Positions 51,365-58,128 of a DNA stretch of 64,000 nt are shown here, piece after piece (positions within the stretch are counted from its first letter, which is position 1; each line of letters opens with the position of its first letter). This DNA is from CBDFGS01 sp965247255 (GTDB taxonomy: Bacteria; Chloroflexota; Dehalococcoidia; Lucifugimonadales; CAUZJF01): contig CBDFGS010000008.1 of the NCBI GenBank assembly GCA_965247255.1, forward strand, positions 248,001 through 312,000, read 5' to 3'. Both the position numbers and the translations under genes were made by a program. The notes beneath the pieces are model-generated. The model saw nothing but the letters and a program-made list of their open reading frames with translations. It ran no database searches and had not been told where the DNA came from.

Positions 51365-51487
51365 ATGAATCCAGGGCTGGTTATCATCGACGCTTCGGAC
51401 AAGTGGCCATGGGATTTTGACTCGTTAGCTCCCCTTCGGCTGGCGGGATTCGAGATCGCTGTTGCGACTAGTGGTCCAACATCCTAG
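51365..51487 (+). pseudogene. Unknown gene truncated by MITE copy 1
   Basis: AGGGAGGAG precedes an ATG that starts MNPGLVIIDASDKWPWDFDS and LAPLRLAGFEIAVATSGPTS. The last residues and the stop are supplied by the 129-bp element that begins at 51469. The good ribosome binding site suggests the original gene was translated. Its family cannot be recognised from 35 residues. Confidence 0.45.
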
Positions 51488-51597
51488 TATTGAAGGGTTC
51501 TGAGGTTACGGCTTGGTAGGGGCGGGTTTGAAACCCGCCCTGTCGTCGTAGCACGCCAATCTCGGCTACCCCTCATTTCAAAGATTTCGGTCTACTA
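51469..51597 (+). repeat. 129-bp MITE, copy 1
   Basis: Begins TAGTGGTCCAACATCCTAGT and ends GATTTCGGTCTACTA, with TA at each edge. Contains an internal palindrome GGCGGGTTTGAAACCCGCC. Three more copies of equal length occur at 54937, 55435 and 56801. Its ends resemble those of the IS630-type element at 55562, so it is probably mobilised by that transposase. Confidence 0.88.
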
Positions 51598-51601
51598 GTT
51601 A

Positions 51602-51709
51602 TGGCAGGACGAGTCATAGATGAGCTGGTAACCATCATCAGATACAACACCAGCAACCGAGAATTGCGCCGCGCGGAACAGCAGGTCAACGACTTCACAC
51701 GGATATGAA
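51602..51709 (+). other. Short frame resembling a phage tape-measure N-terminus
   Basis: ATG at 51602 opens MAGRVIDELVTIIRYNTSNR, continuing ELRRAEQQVNDFTRI and a stop at 51709. Helix-forming 'ELVTII-x-LRRAEQQV' starts are typical of tape-measure or tail proteins, but 35 residues prove little. It lies right after the MITE. Confidence 0.25.
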
Positions 51710-51720
51710 GGAGGACGACG

Positions 51721-52023
51721 ATGAGTAGATGGCTGGCGATCACGGTGCTCGTGTTTATGAGCGTCCTCGGCGTGGCTAGCGTCGCAGGGTGTGGCGGTTC
51801 GGGGATACCGGATGATGTGGAGTGGGATGTAGTGGACAGTAGCGACAGATTCACAGTCCTCGGCATGGGGAATGTAGGAGTCGGCCTGCGAGTACGAATC
51901 AGCCGTGAAGTGAGTGAGGACAGAGCCTGGCCTCGCTATCATCCTGGGTCCCACGGCCCCGATCCGTGCTCCGGGCTGGCGGGAGGGATTCCCTTTCCCT
52001 TGTGGTTGGACTTCCTGAAGTAG
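51721..52023 (+). CDS. Small predicted lipoprotein
   Basis: 100 residues from an ATG behind GAAGGAGG. The N-terminus ITVLVFMSVLGVASVAGC is a lipoprotein signal with lipobox SVAGC. The mature part WDVVDSSDRFTVLGMGNVGV, then GLRVRISREVSEDRAW, looks protein-like, but the last 30 residues do not, so the gene may be frameshifted near 51930. Function unknown. Confidence 0.55.
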   Translation: MSRWLAITVLVFMSVLGVASVAGCGGSGIPDDVEWDVVDSSDRFTVLGMGNVGVGLRVRISREVSEDRAWPRYHPGSHGPDPCSGLAGGIPFPLWLDFLK

Positions 52024-52127
52024 GAAAGGGGGAATAGCATGGCAGTCAAGGATTTACCGAGACTTCTATGACGTGTGCTGCAACCACTGATGGCCATTGG
52101 CCCAGCTGACAACTCGTTGATTCTCAC

Positions 52128-52628
52128 CTATTCGCCTTCTCGCCCCCAGGTCAGCACCGAGAATACAACATCGCGCGTTTGATCGTCGATCACGACCGTG
52201 TACCGAGGCTCGATTGGTTTGGGGCCCGCATAGCCCACTGGCAGGCTTGGCCAAGCCGGATAGTCATGAAAAACAACGACTCTTACGTTCATGTCTGCGG
52301 CATACTCACCGTTATCATGGCGCCGCCCACCGAACCTGGCGTTACCAATGCGCGTTGGAAGGCTCTCGACATCATTTAAGTTCATACCGTCCCTTACGAA
52401 TTCCCGAGCCAGACTCAACGCCTGTTCGTTGCGTAACTTCGGCGTAAAGGATGCACTCGATAGGTCAGCGAATTGACCACTGCGGGCCCCTGATTCTTCC
52501 AATGTAACTGTCGATTCACCCGCGGCCGGCTCGCCTGAACCAGCTGCCAGAATTACGGTCGTGAATGCGCCGATGGCTCCGATTACCGCAATCCCAGCTA
52601 GGAACTTAAGGACTCTATTGTTTACCAT
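52128..52628 (-). CDS. Membrane-anchored or secreted protein of unknown function
   Basis: 166 residues with one N-terminal hydrophobic helix (VLKFLAGIAVIGAIGAFTTV, then ILAAGSGEP). The rest, including ALSLAREFVRDGMNLNDVES and PRYTVVIDDQTRDVVFSVLT, is soluble and probably alpha+beta. No domain recognised. It lies downstream of, and on the same strand as, the large PPC-domain protein with a 48-base gap, so the two may be exported together. Confidence 0.65.
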   Translation of the reverse strand: MVNNRVLKFLAGIAVIGAIGAFTTVILAAGSGEPAAGESTVTLEESGARSGQFADLSSASFTPKLRNEQALSLAREFVRDGMNLNDVESLPTRIGNARFGGRRHDNGEYAADMNVRVVVFHDYPAWPSLPVGYAGPKPIEPRYTVVIDDQTRDVVFSVLTWGREGE

Positions 52629-52676
52629 GTCAGCAACTTCCTTTCACAGTAAGGTCGCGAGGCGTGCTTCTGCTCC

Positions 52677-54887
52677 TCACTCCTCGCAGCGGTCATCCCA
52701 TATCCGAAATCCCACTCCAGACACTGAAGTCGTGTCTCTGGACATGTTACCCTCTGGGACATTCCCTGCTGTTGTAGTCGTATACCCAGAAATGTTTGCC
52801 CAATCGCCTCCGTTGACGCCCTTTGCTTTCAGATTCTCAGCGTGGATTCTGTTTCCTGGGGTTCCGCCGTGTCCGGGGGAATGATCCCCCTTGTCCGTCC
52901 CCGCAACTGATTCATAGTTATGCACTTCTCCCATAACATGATATCCAGCCGCCGTCCAGTTGACGGTTACGCTCTGAGAAGTCGAGCCGTCATAGACGAT
53001 CTGGATCTGATCGTTCGGGGTGAGATCTACCCAGGTGACTTTGTAATTCTTGGAACTCGTGGGAGACGTGGCTTTCGTTCCGCCCCACTCGTCATCGTCC
53101 GCATCATAGAAATAGCGTTCCCAACCGTTTGCGCCAATGAACTCGCTGAAAATATACTCGACCGAATCGTTACTATCCTTCAACCAACCGACCTGGGCAT
53201 AGTTGGTGACACTTGAGTCAACCAGCATCACCCAGAACATCACAGCGCCGAAAACTGGTGCGGGGTTGTAGTTCCACAAGTCACCCTTGATGGCCCTGCT
53301 GCCGCCACTAAATGAAGCAGAATTATCGTAGAATCCAGACCACTGGTAGGTTTGAACTCCTTCGTCGATGGGACACTCAGCGTTAGTAGCAGTAGCCGTT
53401 GGTGTGGGGGTAGGCGTTGGCGTGTTGGTAGCCGTGGGTGTGGGCGTCGGTGTAGGTGTGGCCGTCGGAGTGGGAGTCGCCGTGGCCGTGGGTGTGGGCG
53501 TCGGTGTGGGCGTCGGTGTGGGCGTGGCCGTCGGAGTGGCTGTCGGAGTTGGCGTGGAAGTAGCCGCGGGAGTCGCCGTGGGAGTCGCCGTGGGCGTGGC
53601 CGTGGGTGTGGGCGTCGGTGTGGGAGGCGTTATGGTCAGCGTGAAGCTCCCCGTCTGAGCGGTGTAGAACGTCGTCGCCTCGACCGTGTACGTCCCCGAC
53701 GAAAGCGTTCGGACTATCTGCGAGTTGGTGCCGCTGCCGTCGTCGTCGTCAGACTCGATCACCGACCCTGAAGTGCCGCTGCCTTGCAGCAGGTAGAGGT
53801 AGGTGTCCACAGAGGACGTGAGGTCTATTGTAACCTGCGATGATTGGCTTACGCTGAAGCTATAGAAGCGCGCGTATTTGCCCGAGCGGTTCGTCGAGTT
53901 GCAGCTGTTGCTCCAGCTTCCGGTTCGCGTGATCGTCCCCGAGAGCGTCCCAAGCGACGTCACGCTGCACACAGGCGTTATGGTCAGCGTGAAGCTCCCC
54001 ATCTGGGCGCTGTAGAACGTCGTCGCCTCGACCGTGTACGTCCCCGACGAAAGCGTTCGGACTATCTGCGAGTTGGTGCCGATGCCGTCGTCGTCGTCAG
54101 ACTCGATCACCGACCCTGAAGTGCCGCTGCCTTGCAGCAGGTAGAGGTAGGTGTCCACAGAGGACGTGAGATCTATTTTAGTCTGCGTTGATGGGCTTAC
54201 GGTGAAGCTATAGAAGCGCGCGTATTTGCCATAGCGGTGCGTCGAGTTGCAGCTGTTGCTCCAGCTTCCGGTTCGTGTGATCGTTCCCGGGAACGTCCCA
54301 AGCGATGTCACGCTACAGGTTGGCGTCGGAGTGGGTGTGGGCGTGTTGGTAGCCGTGGGTGTGGGCGTGTTGGTAGCTGTGGGTGTGGGCGTGTTGGTAG
54401 CTGTGGGTGTGGGCGTGTTGGTAGCTGTGGGTGTGGGCGTGTTGGTAGCTGTGGGTGTGGGCGTGTTGGTAGCCGTGGGTGTGGGCGTGTTGGTAGCCGT
54501 GGGTGTGGGCGTGTTGGTAGCCGTGGGTGTGGGCGTGTTGGTAGCCGTGGGTGTGGGCGTGTTGGTAGCCGTGGGTACGGATGTCGGTGTGGGCGTGTTG
54601 GTAGCCGCGGGTGTGGGCGTGTTGGTAGCCGTGGCTACGGATGTCGGTGTGGGCGTACTAGTGGGTGTCGGCGTTGCTGGGAACAGCTGCCGGCAAAGAT
54701 ATTCCGGCATCCCATCGTCGATGCATTCTTCGTATGCCCCGTAGTGGTAACTTGCGGGGGCTACATCGTCGTCACGTTGGCCGGTATCATCGCCCTCAGG
54801 CCGCTGCGCCGCCACTGCGGATAAGGCTACCGCGATGCCAAAGGCACCGACCATCACAAGCCGGTGGATATGCTGTAATTTCGGCAT
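52677..54887 (-). CDS. Secreted PPC-domain surface protein with long Thr-Pro linkers
   Basis: 736 residues. A signal peptide (LVMVGAFGIAVALSAVAA) is followed by a Thr-Pro-Asn-rich linker (about 70-190, mostly repeats of TATNTPTP), two nearly identical PPC-type beta domains (each with ARFYSFTVS, then SSVDTYLYLLQGSGTSGSV and ESDDDDG, acidic and probably calcium-binding), a second TPT linker, and a C-terminal domain of about 220 residues (YQWSGFYDNSASFSGGSRAI, NYKVTWVDLTPNDQIQIVYD). The C-terminal domain resembles a G1/eqolisin-peptidase-like beta sandwich, but I cannot identify catalytic residues. PPC domains are common appendages of exported peptidases and adhesins. Confidence 0.82.
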   Translation of the reverse strand: MPKLQHIHRLVMVGAFGIAVALSAVAAQRPEGDDTGQRDDDVAPASYHYGAYEECIDDGMPEYLCRQLFPATPTPTSTPTPTSVATATNTPTPAATNTPTPTSVPTATNTPTPTATNTPTPTATNTPTPTATNTPTPTATNTPTPTATNTPTPTATNTPTPTATNTPTPTATNTPTPTATNTPTPTPTPTCSVTSLGTFPGTITRTGSWSNSCNSTHRYGKYARFYSFTVSPSTQTKIDLTSSVDTYLYLLQGSGTSGSVIESDDDDGIGTNSQIVRTLSSGTYTVEATTFYSAQMGSFTLTITPVCSVTSLGTLSGTITRTGSWSNSCNSTNRSGKYARFYSFSVSQSSQVTIDLTSSVDTYLYLLQGSGTSGSVIESDDDDGSGTNSQIVRTLSSGTYTVEATTFYTAQTGSFTLTITPPTPTPTPTATPTATPTATPAATSTPTPTATPTATPTPTPTPTPTPTATATPTPTATPTPTPTPTATNTPTPTPTPTATATNAECPIDEGVQTYQWSGFYDNSASFSGGSRAIKGDLWNYNPAPVFGAVMFWVMLVDSSVTNYAQVGWLKDSNDSVEYIFSEFIGANGWERYFYDADDDEWGGTKATSPTSSKNYKVTWVDLTPNDQIQIVYDGSTSQSVTVNWTAAGYHVMGEVHNYESVAGTDKGDHSPGHGGTPGNRIHAENLKAKGVNGGDWANISGYTTTTAGNVPEGNMSRDTTSVSGVGFRIWDDRCEE
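53370..53640 (-). repeat. Low-complexity Thr-Pro linker (second linker)
   Basis: DNA of 6- and 12-bp repeats on the GTGGGCGTCGGT theme, encoding TPTPTATPTPT in the large surface protein. Repeats are imperfect. Confidence 0.75.
54328..54670 (-). repeat. 24-bp tandem repeats (first Thr-Pro linker)
   Basis: About ten units of 24 bp built on GTGTTGGTAGCTGTGGGTGT, encoding TATNTPTP. The middle units are identical or differ at one base, which suggests recent slippage, so linker length may vary between cells. Confidence 0.85.
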
Positions 54888-54936
54888 GCCACGCCACCTC
54901 CTGCGACATGCCTACTTCGCTTCTCTAGATGGATAC

Positions 54937-55065
54937 TAGTGGTCCAACATCCTAGTATTGAAGGGTTCTGAGGTTACGGCTTGGTAGGGGCGGGTTTGAA
55001 ACCCGCCCTGTCGTCGTAGCACGCCAATCTCGGCTACCCATCATTTCAAAGATTTCGGTCTACTA
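54937..55065 (+). repeat. 129-bp MITE, copy 2
   Basis: Same orientation as copy 1, differing from it at very few bases (CCCATCATT in place of CCCCTCATT). It truncates the 3' end of the gene fragment at 55066-55434. Confidence 0.88.
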
Positions 55066-55434
55066 GGCTTGGCGGCACGTATTTCAGAAATGTCCGATAT
55101 ACTTCCTCCTCGGTCGGATCAGGAGCAGCCAAAATTTGCAGGTACACTTCCCGCAAGGCTGATGAGATCGCCGCCTCGCCCACAGTCTCGAATAGGCCAA
55201 TGAGGAAGTGTCGGCCAAAGCCGTACCTGCATCCGAAGAGGTTGTTGATTAGCTCGTGTGGGCGATTCGTGAATCGTTGTGTGTTCGCAGATGAGCGCCG
55301 GACTTCGACACCCAACTTGACTTTTTCTAACTTTTTGTTATAGAAGTTCACCGTTGGGAGTCTGTCATGATGAGCGTGAGGTTCCGTGCTCTCGAATGTA
55401 ACGGCCGCACCGTAGTGCTCAACCCCTAACGCCC
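55066..55434 (-). pseudogene. Internal gene fragment cut at both ends by MITEs
   Basis: One minus-strand frame is open from the edge of MITE copy 3 to the edge of MITE copy 2: ALGVEHYGAAVTFESTEPHA, then HHDRLPTVNFYNKKLEKVKL, GVEVRRSSANTQRFTNRPHE, LINNLFGCRYGFGRHFLIGL and ALREVYLQILAAPDPTEEEV. It has no start of its own at the correct position and no natural stop, so both ends are missing. The sequence is protein-like, but the family is not recognised. Confidence 0.6.
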
Positions 55435-55563
55435 TAGTAGACCGAAATCTTTGAAATGATGGGTAGCCGAGATTGGCGTGCTACGACGACAGGGCGGGTT
55501 TCAAACCCGCCCCTACCAAGCCGTAACCTCAGAACCCTTCAATACTAGGATGTTGGACCACTA
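55435..55563 (-). repeat. 129-bp MITE, copy 3 (inverted)
   Basis: Reverse orientation relative to copies 1 and 2. Its right TA is shared with the left end of the IS630-type element at 55562. Confidence 0.88.
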
Positions 55564-55568
55564 GTGGT

Positions 55569-56207
55569 TCAACGTTTTTGTATTGATGGGTAGAGTGACT
55601 TTAGCTTGATGCGCGCATCCTCGGTAGTGAAGCGCCAATCCACTCGTATCACATCCCGGTTGCGTTGATTCTGCCAAGCATTGACCTCGCCGCGCAGGAT
55701 GTCTTGATTGGCAATCCGTCGGTCCAGGCACTGTCGAGCCAGCACACCGATCTCTATCTCCGCCATATTCAACCAACTCCCGTGTTTGGGAGTGTAGTGT
55801 ATCTCCAGTCGCTCAGCTATACGCCTCGCCTCAGCAGGCTCGAATGCCTCGTATAGCGAGGACAGCTTGTGAGTGTTGAGATTGTCCATTACCAGCACGA
55901 TCCGGTCTCTGTCAGGGTAGTCCTCGTCGACCAGTTTCTTTATCACATGCGCCCAGTCCACCTTCGTGCGACGCTCTCTGACCTCGACTCGGCGCCATCC
56001 GTCCAACGGTGCAAACAGCATGAACAGGCTGCTCACTCCATTGCGCTCGTATTCGTAGTCGTATGCCGCCGATAAGCCGGGCGCTGCGGGACGCGGCACT
56101 CGCGTCTCCTTGACTTGCTGTTTGCTCGTCTCATCCATGCACACCAGAACCTCATTCCCATCGTACGGCCGTTGGTAGACCTCCAGTACGTCTTCCATCG
56201 CGCACAC
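55569..56207 (-). CDS. IS630-family-like transposase, catalytic part (second frame)
   Basis: 212 residues in this frame with the DDE motif: VCMDETSKQQ, IVLVMDNLNTHK and HGSWLNMAEIEI. The frame overlaps the upstream one (56152-56731) by about 56 bases and has no start with a good ribosome binding site, so it is probably made by frameshifting in an A-rich run at about 56272-56280, as happens in several IS families. Confidence 0.88.
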   Translation of the reverse strand: MCAMEDVLEVYQRPYDGNEVLVCMDETSKQQVKETRVPRPAAPGLSAAYDYEYERNGVSSLFMLFAPLDGWRRVEVRERRTKVDWAHVIKKLVDEDYPDRDRIVLVMDNLNTHKLSSLYEAFEPAEARRIAERLEIHYTPKHGSWLNMAEIEIGVLARQCLDRRIANQDILRGEVNAWQNQRNRDVIRVDWRFTTEDARIKLKSLYPSIQKR

Positions 56208-56715
56208 AAACTCCGCGCTCTGACCGGGCGGGATGCACCAACTCTGCTTCAGCCACGGCTTCAGTTCGTTTTTTTTTAAGCGCCTGGCGAACCGTCTCGG
56301 TGCTAATGGTCCCGACTATCTCACACTCGACCAACTGGTCAGCCAACAGCTTCAGGGTCCAACTGGCACGCCCCTCCGGCGGTTCCCCGCAGGCCATCGC
56401 TATCAACCGTGCTTCACCTTCGCCGTCCAGTCTCTTTTGACGCCGACGCAGTTGCTTTTTGCGATTCAGCGCAGACTCGACCCCCTCCTCCACACAGCGC
56501 TTGCGTATTCGCTCGACCGTTGACTGTCCCACACCGAGCGCGCTGGTGATGTCCGCGTCCTTCATTCCCCCGTCCGAGCGTGACTCATCGCTCATCAGCA
56601 GAATGCGCGCATGGGTCTGTTTGTACGCCGCAGCCCGACCGCGTGAGACCAAGGCGTTGAGTTCCTGTTGTTCGTCGGTAGTCAGTCTGATACGGTACTT
56701 CTTGGTAGACATCAT
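56152..56715 (-). CDS. IS630-family-like transposase, N-terminal DNA-binding part (first frame)
   Basis: Starting at the ATG of MSTKKYRIRLTTDEQQELNA, this frame gives a helix-turn-helix region (SALGVGQSTVERIRKRCVEE) followed by a basic stretch, then reaches a run of nine A (LKKKRTEA). After the run it reads off-frame (GVCVRDGRRTGGLPTAVRWE) and stops at 56152. The N-terminal part alone would bind DNA without catalysis. The IS630 pattern of two overlapping frames is typical. Confidence 0.85.
   Translation of the reverse strand: MMSTKKYRIRLTTDEQQELNALVSRGRAAAYKQTHARILLMSDESRSDGGMKDADITSALGVGQSTVERIRKRCVEEGVESALNRKKQLRRRQKRLDGEGEARLIAMACGEPPEGRASWTLKLLADQLVECEIVGTISTETVRQALKKKRTEAVAEAELVHPARSERGVCVRDGRRTGGLPTAVRWE
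56272..56280 (-). promoter_or_regulatory. Probable frameshift site, A9 run
   Basis: The coding strand reads CTTAAAAAAAAACGAAC. A slip of one base joins the DNA-binding frame to the DDE frame. A slippage or transcriptional-slippage site of this kind is used for transposase production in several IS families. Confidence 0.6.
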
Positions 56716-56800
56716 GGTTCCTCCTCGGTTCAACGTTACGATTGAACCCCCAAGAGGAACAATGACTATCATGGTATTCATTTCAATGATGTTGGACCAC

Positions 56801-56929
56801 TAGTAGACCGAAATCTTTGAAATGAGGGGTAGCCGAGATTGGCGTGCTACGACGACAGGGCGGGTTTCAAACCCGCCCCTACCAAGCCGTAACCTCAGAA
56901 CCCTTCAATACTAGGATGTTGGACCACTA
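56801..56929 (-). repeat. 129-bp MITE, copy 4 (inverted)
   Basis: Same orientation as copy 3. With it, it brackets the IS630-type element, giving a MITE-IS-MITE array from 55435 to 56929. Confidence 0.88.
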
Positions 56930-57646
56930 GCCTCAACGAGGAATAAGGCAAATAGGCGAACTGTTACCCCACATCGCTGAGGAAGTTGCGTAATTAGAGG
57001 ACGCCGAGCCAGCGAAACAGGAGTTCGAGGCTTCTCTGCAGGTTGAGCAGAAGTCGTTCGTCCGTGGCCTCATTCAGTGCGTGTACCAGGGCGGCAGCGA
57101 TAGTGAAGCCCACCGACAGTCCACGCTGGCATGTAGCCGAAGGTCCTACTTTTCCTCGCGAGGACCGCCAGATCGCTTACTGCCAAAGCGACGATCTGAC
57201 CTCGGGCGAGTCACACACGATCACCGGCTGCACCTTCTCCAAGGCGGTAATACTGTGGGGCTTATCGCGTTCAAGGCGATAGACCAACGGATGGTCAGCA
57301 CGTGGCAGTAGATCGACGCAGGTCATAGCCGTAGTGGTTAGCGGCGGGCAACTATCAGCTGAACGTTCATGACGTGTCATGATGAGTCTTGTCTTAACTT
57401 GGAGGGACGCCACAGACACCGCGCTGCGCGCGAGCGAACACCGCGCTGCGCGCGAGCGAACACCGCGCTGCGCGCGAGCGAACACCGCGCTGCGCGCGAG
57501 CGAATCTCGCACAGGAACGAGACCCACACGGGTTCCAGACAATGCCAGCTCATCATTCTTCCAAGGGCGTTGAGTCGATAGGCGTTTCACTGTAGAATCC
57601 CCCCTGTCCGTCCTAGTGGCTCCACCAACCGAACCCTGGGGGTAGC
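56930..57646. other. Gene-poor region with a 22-bp tandem repeat
   Basis: About 720 bases between the MITE and the FG-GAP gene. A minus-strand stretch encoding MTCVDLLPRADHPLVYRLER and DKPHSITALEKVQPVIVCDS is protein-like but has no clear start or family. Otherwise only the repeat at 57418-57505 stands out. Confidence 0.35.
57418..57505 (+). repeat. 22-bp tandem repeat, four units
   Basis: Units begin CGCGCTGCGCGCGAGCGAAC and repeat perfectly about four times without spacers. The last unit ends in ATCTCG. Each unit contains the alternating stretch GCGCGC. Confidence 0.88.
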
Positions 57647-58126
57647 ATGAGGGTCCGGCCCGCACGCCGTCGGCTTCCCGCGCCAGCGCCACGAGGCGCC
57701 TCTGCGGTCGCTGCGCTGCTGCTTAGCCTGGCGATGCTGCTGCTCGTTCCCGCGAGCATGCAGGCGCCACGTATCGAGGGTGCCGCGCTCTCCACCGAAC
57801 TGCAGCCAGACGCACGATCGCCCGAGGCGGACGAATCGGTCGCACTGCCCGACGGAGCATCCACGGACTGGTGGGCGGCCGTGCAGAATGACATCGGCAG
57901 GTCCGAGTACCGCGTCACCTGGCAGGACCGCACCGACCTCCCCGACCTCCCCGCGGCGTACCAGGCCCCCAACCGGGCGCACAACCTGCGCACCTACTTC
58001 ACTCCCACCGGAATCCGCGCCGTCCCGCGCACCGGCGACAGCGCCGCCTGGGAGTGGGGCATGGCGCTTGCGGGCTACGGCTACGAGGGCTCCGTTCGAC
58101 CCGCCGACTCGGCTGGCCTAAGCGTT
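57647..58126 (+). pseudogene. FG-GAP repeat protein, 5' part interrupted by IS dimer
   Basis: 160 codons from the ATG at 57647. The basic N-terminus and SAVAALLLSLAMLLLVPASM form a Sec signal peptide. The mature sequence STDWWAAVQNDIGRSEYRVT and TGDSAAWEWGMALAGYGYEG looks like the start of a bacterial surface protein. At 58124-58128 (GTTAA) the frame meets the first IS end and runs on into it. The rest of the gene is at 61542, in phase. Confidence 0.85.
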
Positions 58127-58128
58127 AA

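Larger units (their letters stand above)
55562..56802 (-). mobile_element. IS630-family-like element
   Basis: 1241 bp from TA to TA. The left end TAGTGGTTCAACGTTTTTGT and the right end (read inward) TAGTGGTCCAACATCATTGA are related inverted repeats, and both resemble the MITE ends. It is directly bounded by MITE copies 3 and 4 in the same orientation. It carries a two-frame transposase. Confidence 0.88.

Noticed and set aside
54328..54670. CRISPR array or stand-alone satellite
   Set aside because: The 24-bp units lie in the coding frame of a secreted protein and encode a Thr-Pro linker.
54237..54824. Plus-strand frames rich in Gly, Arg, Cys and Val opposite the Thr-Pro linker
   Set aside because: They arise from the repeat read on the wrong strand and have no start signal.
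57418..57505. CRISPR array
   Set aside because: The 22-bp units abut without spacers and there are no cas genes in the window.
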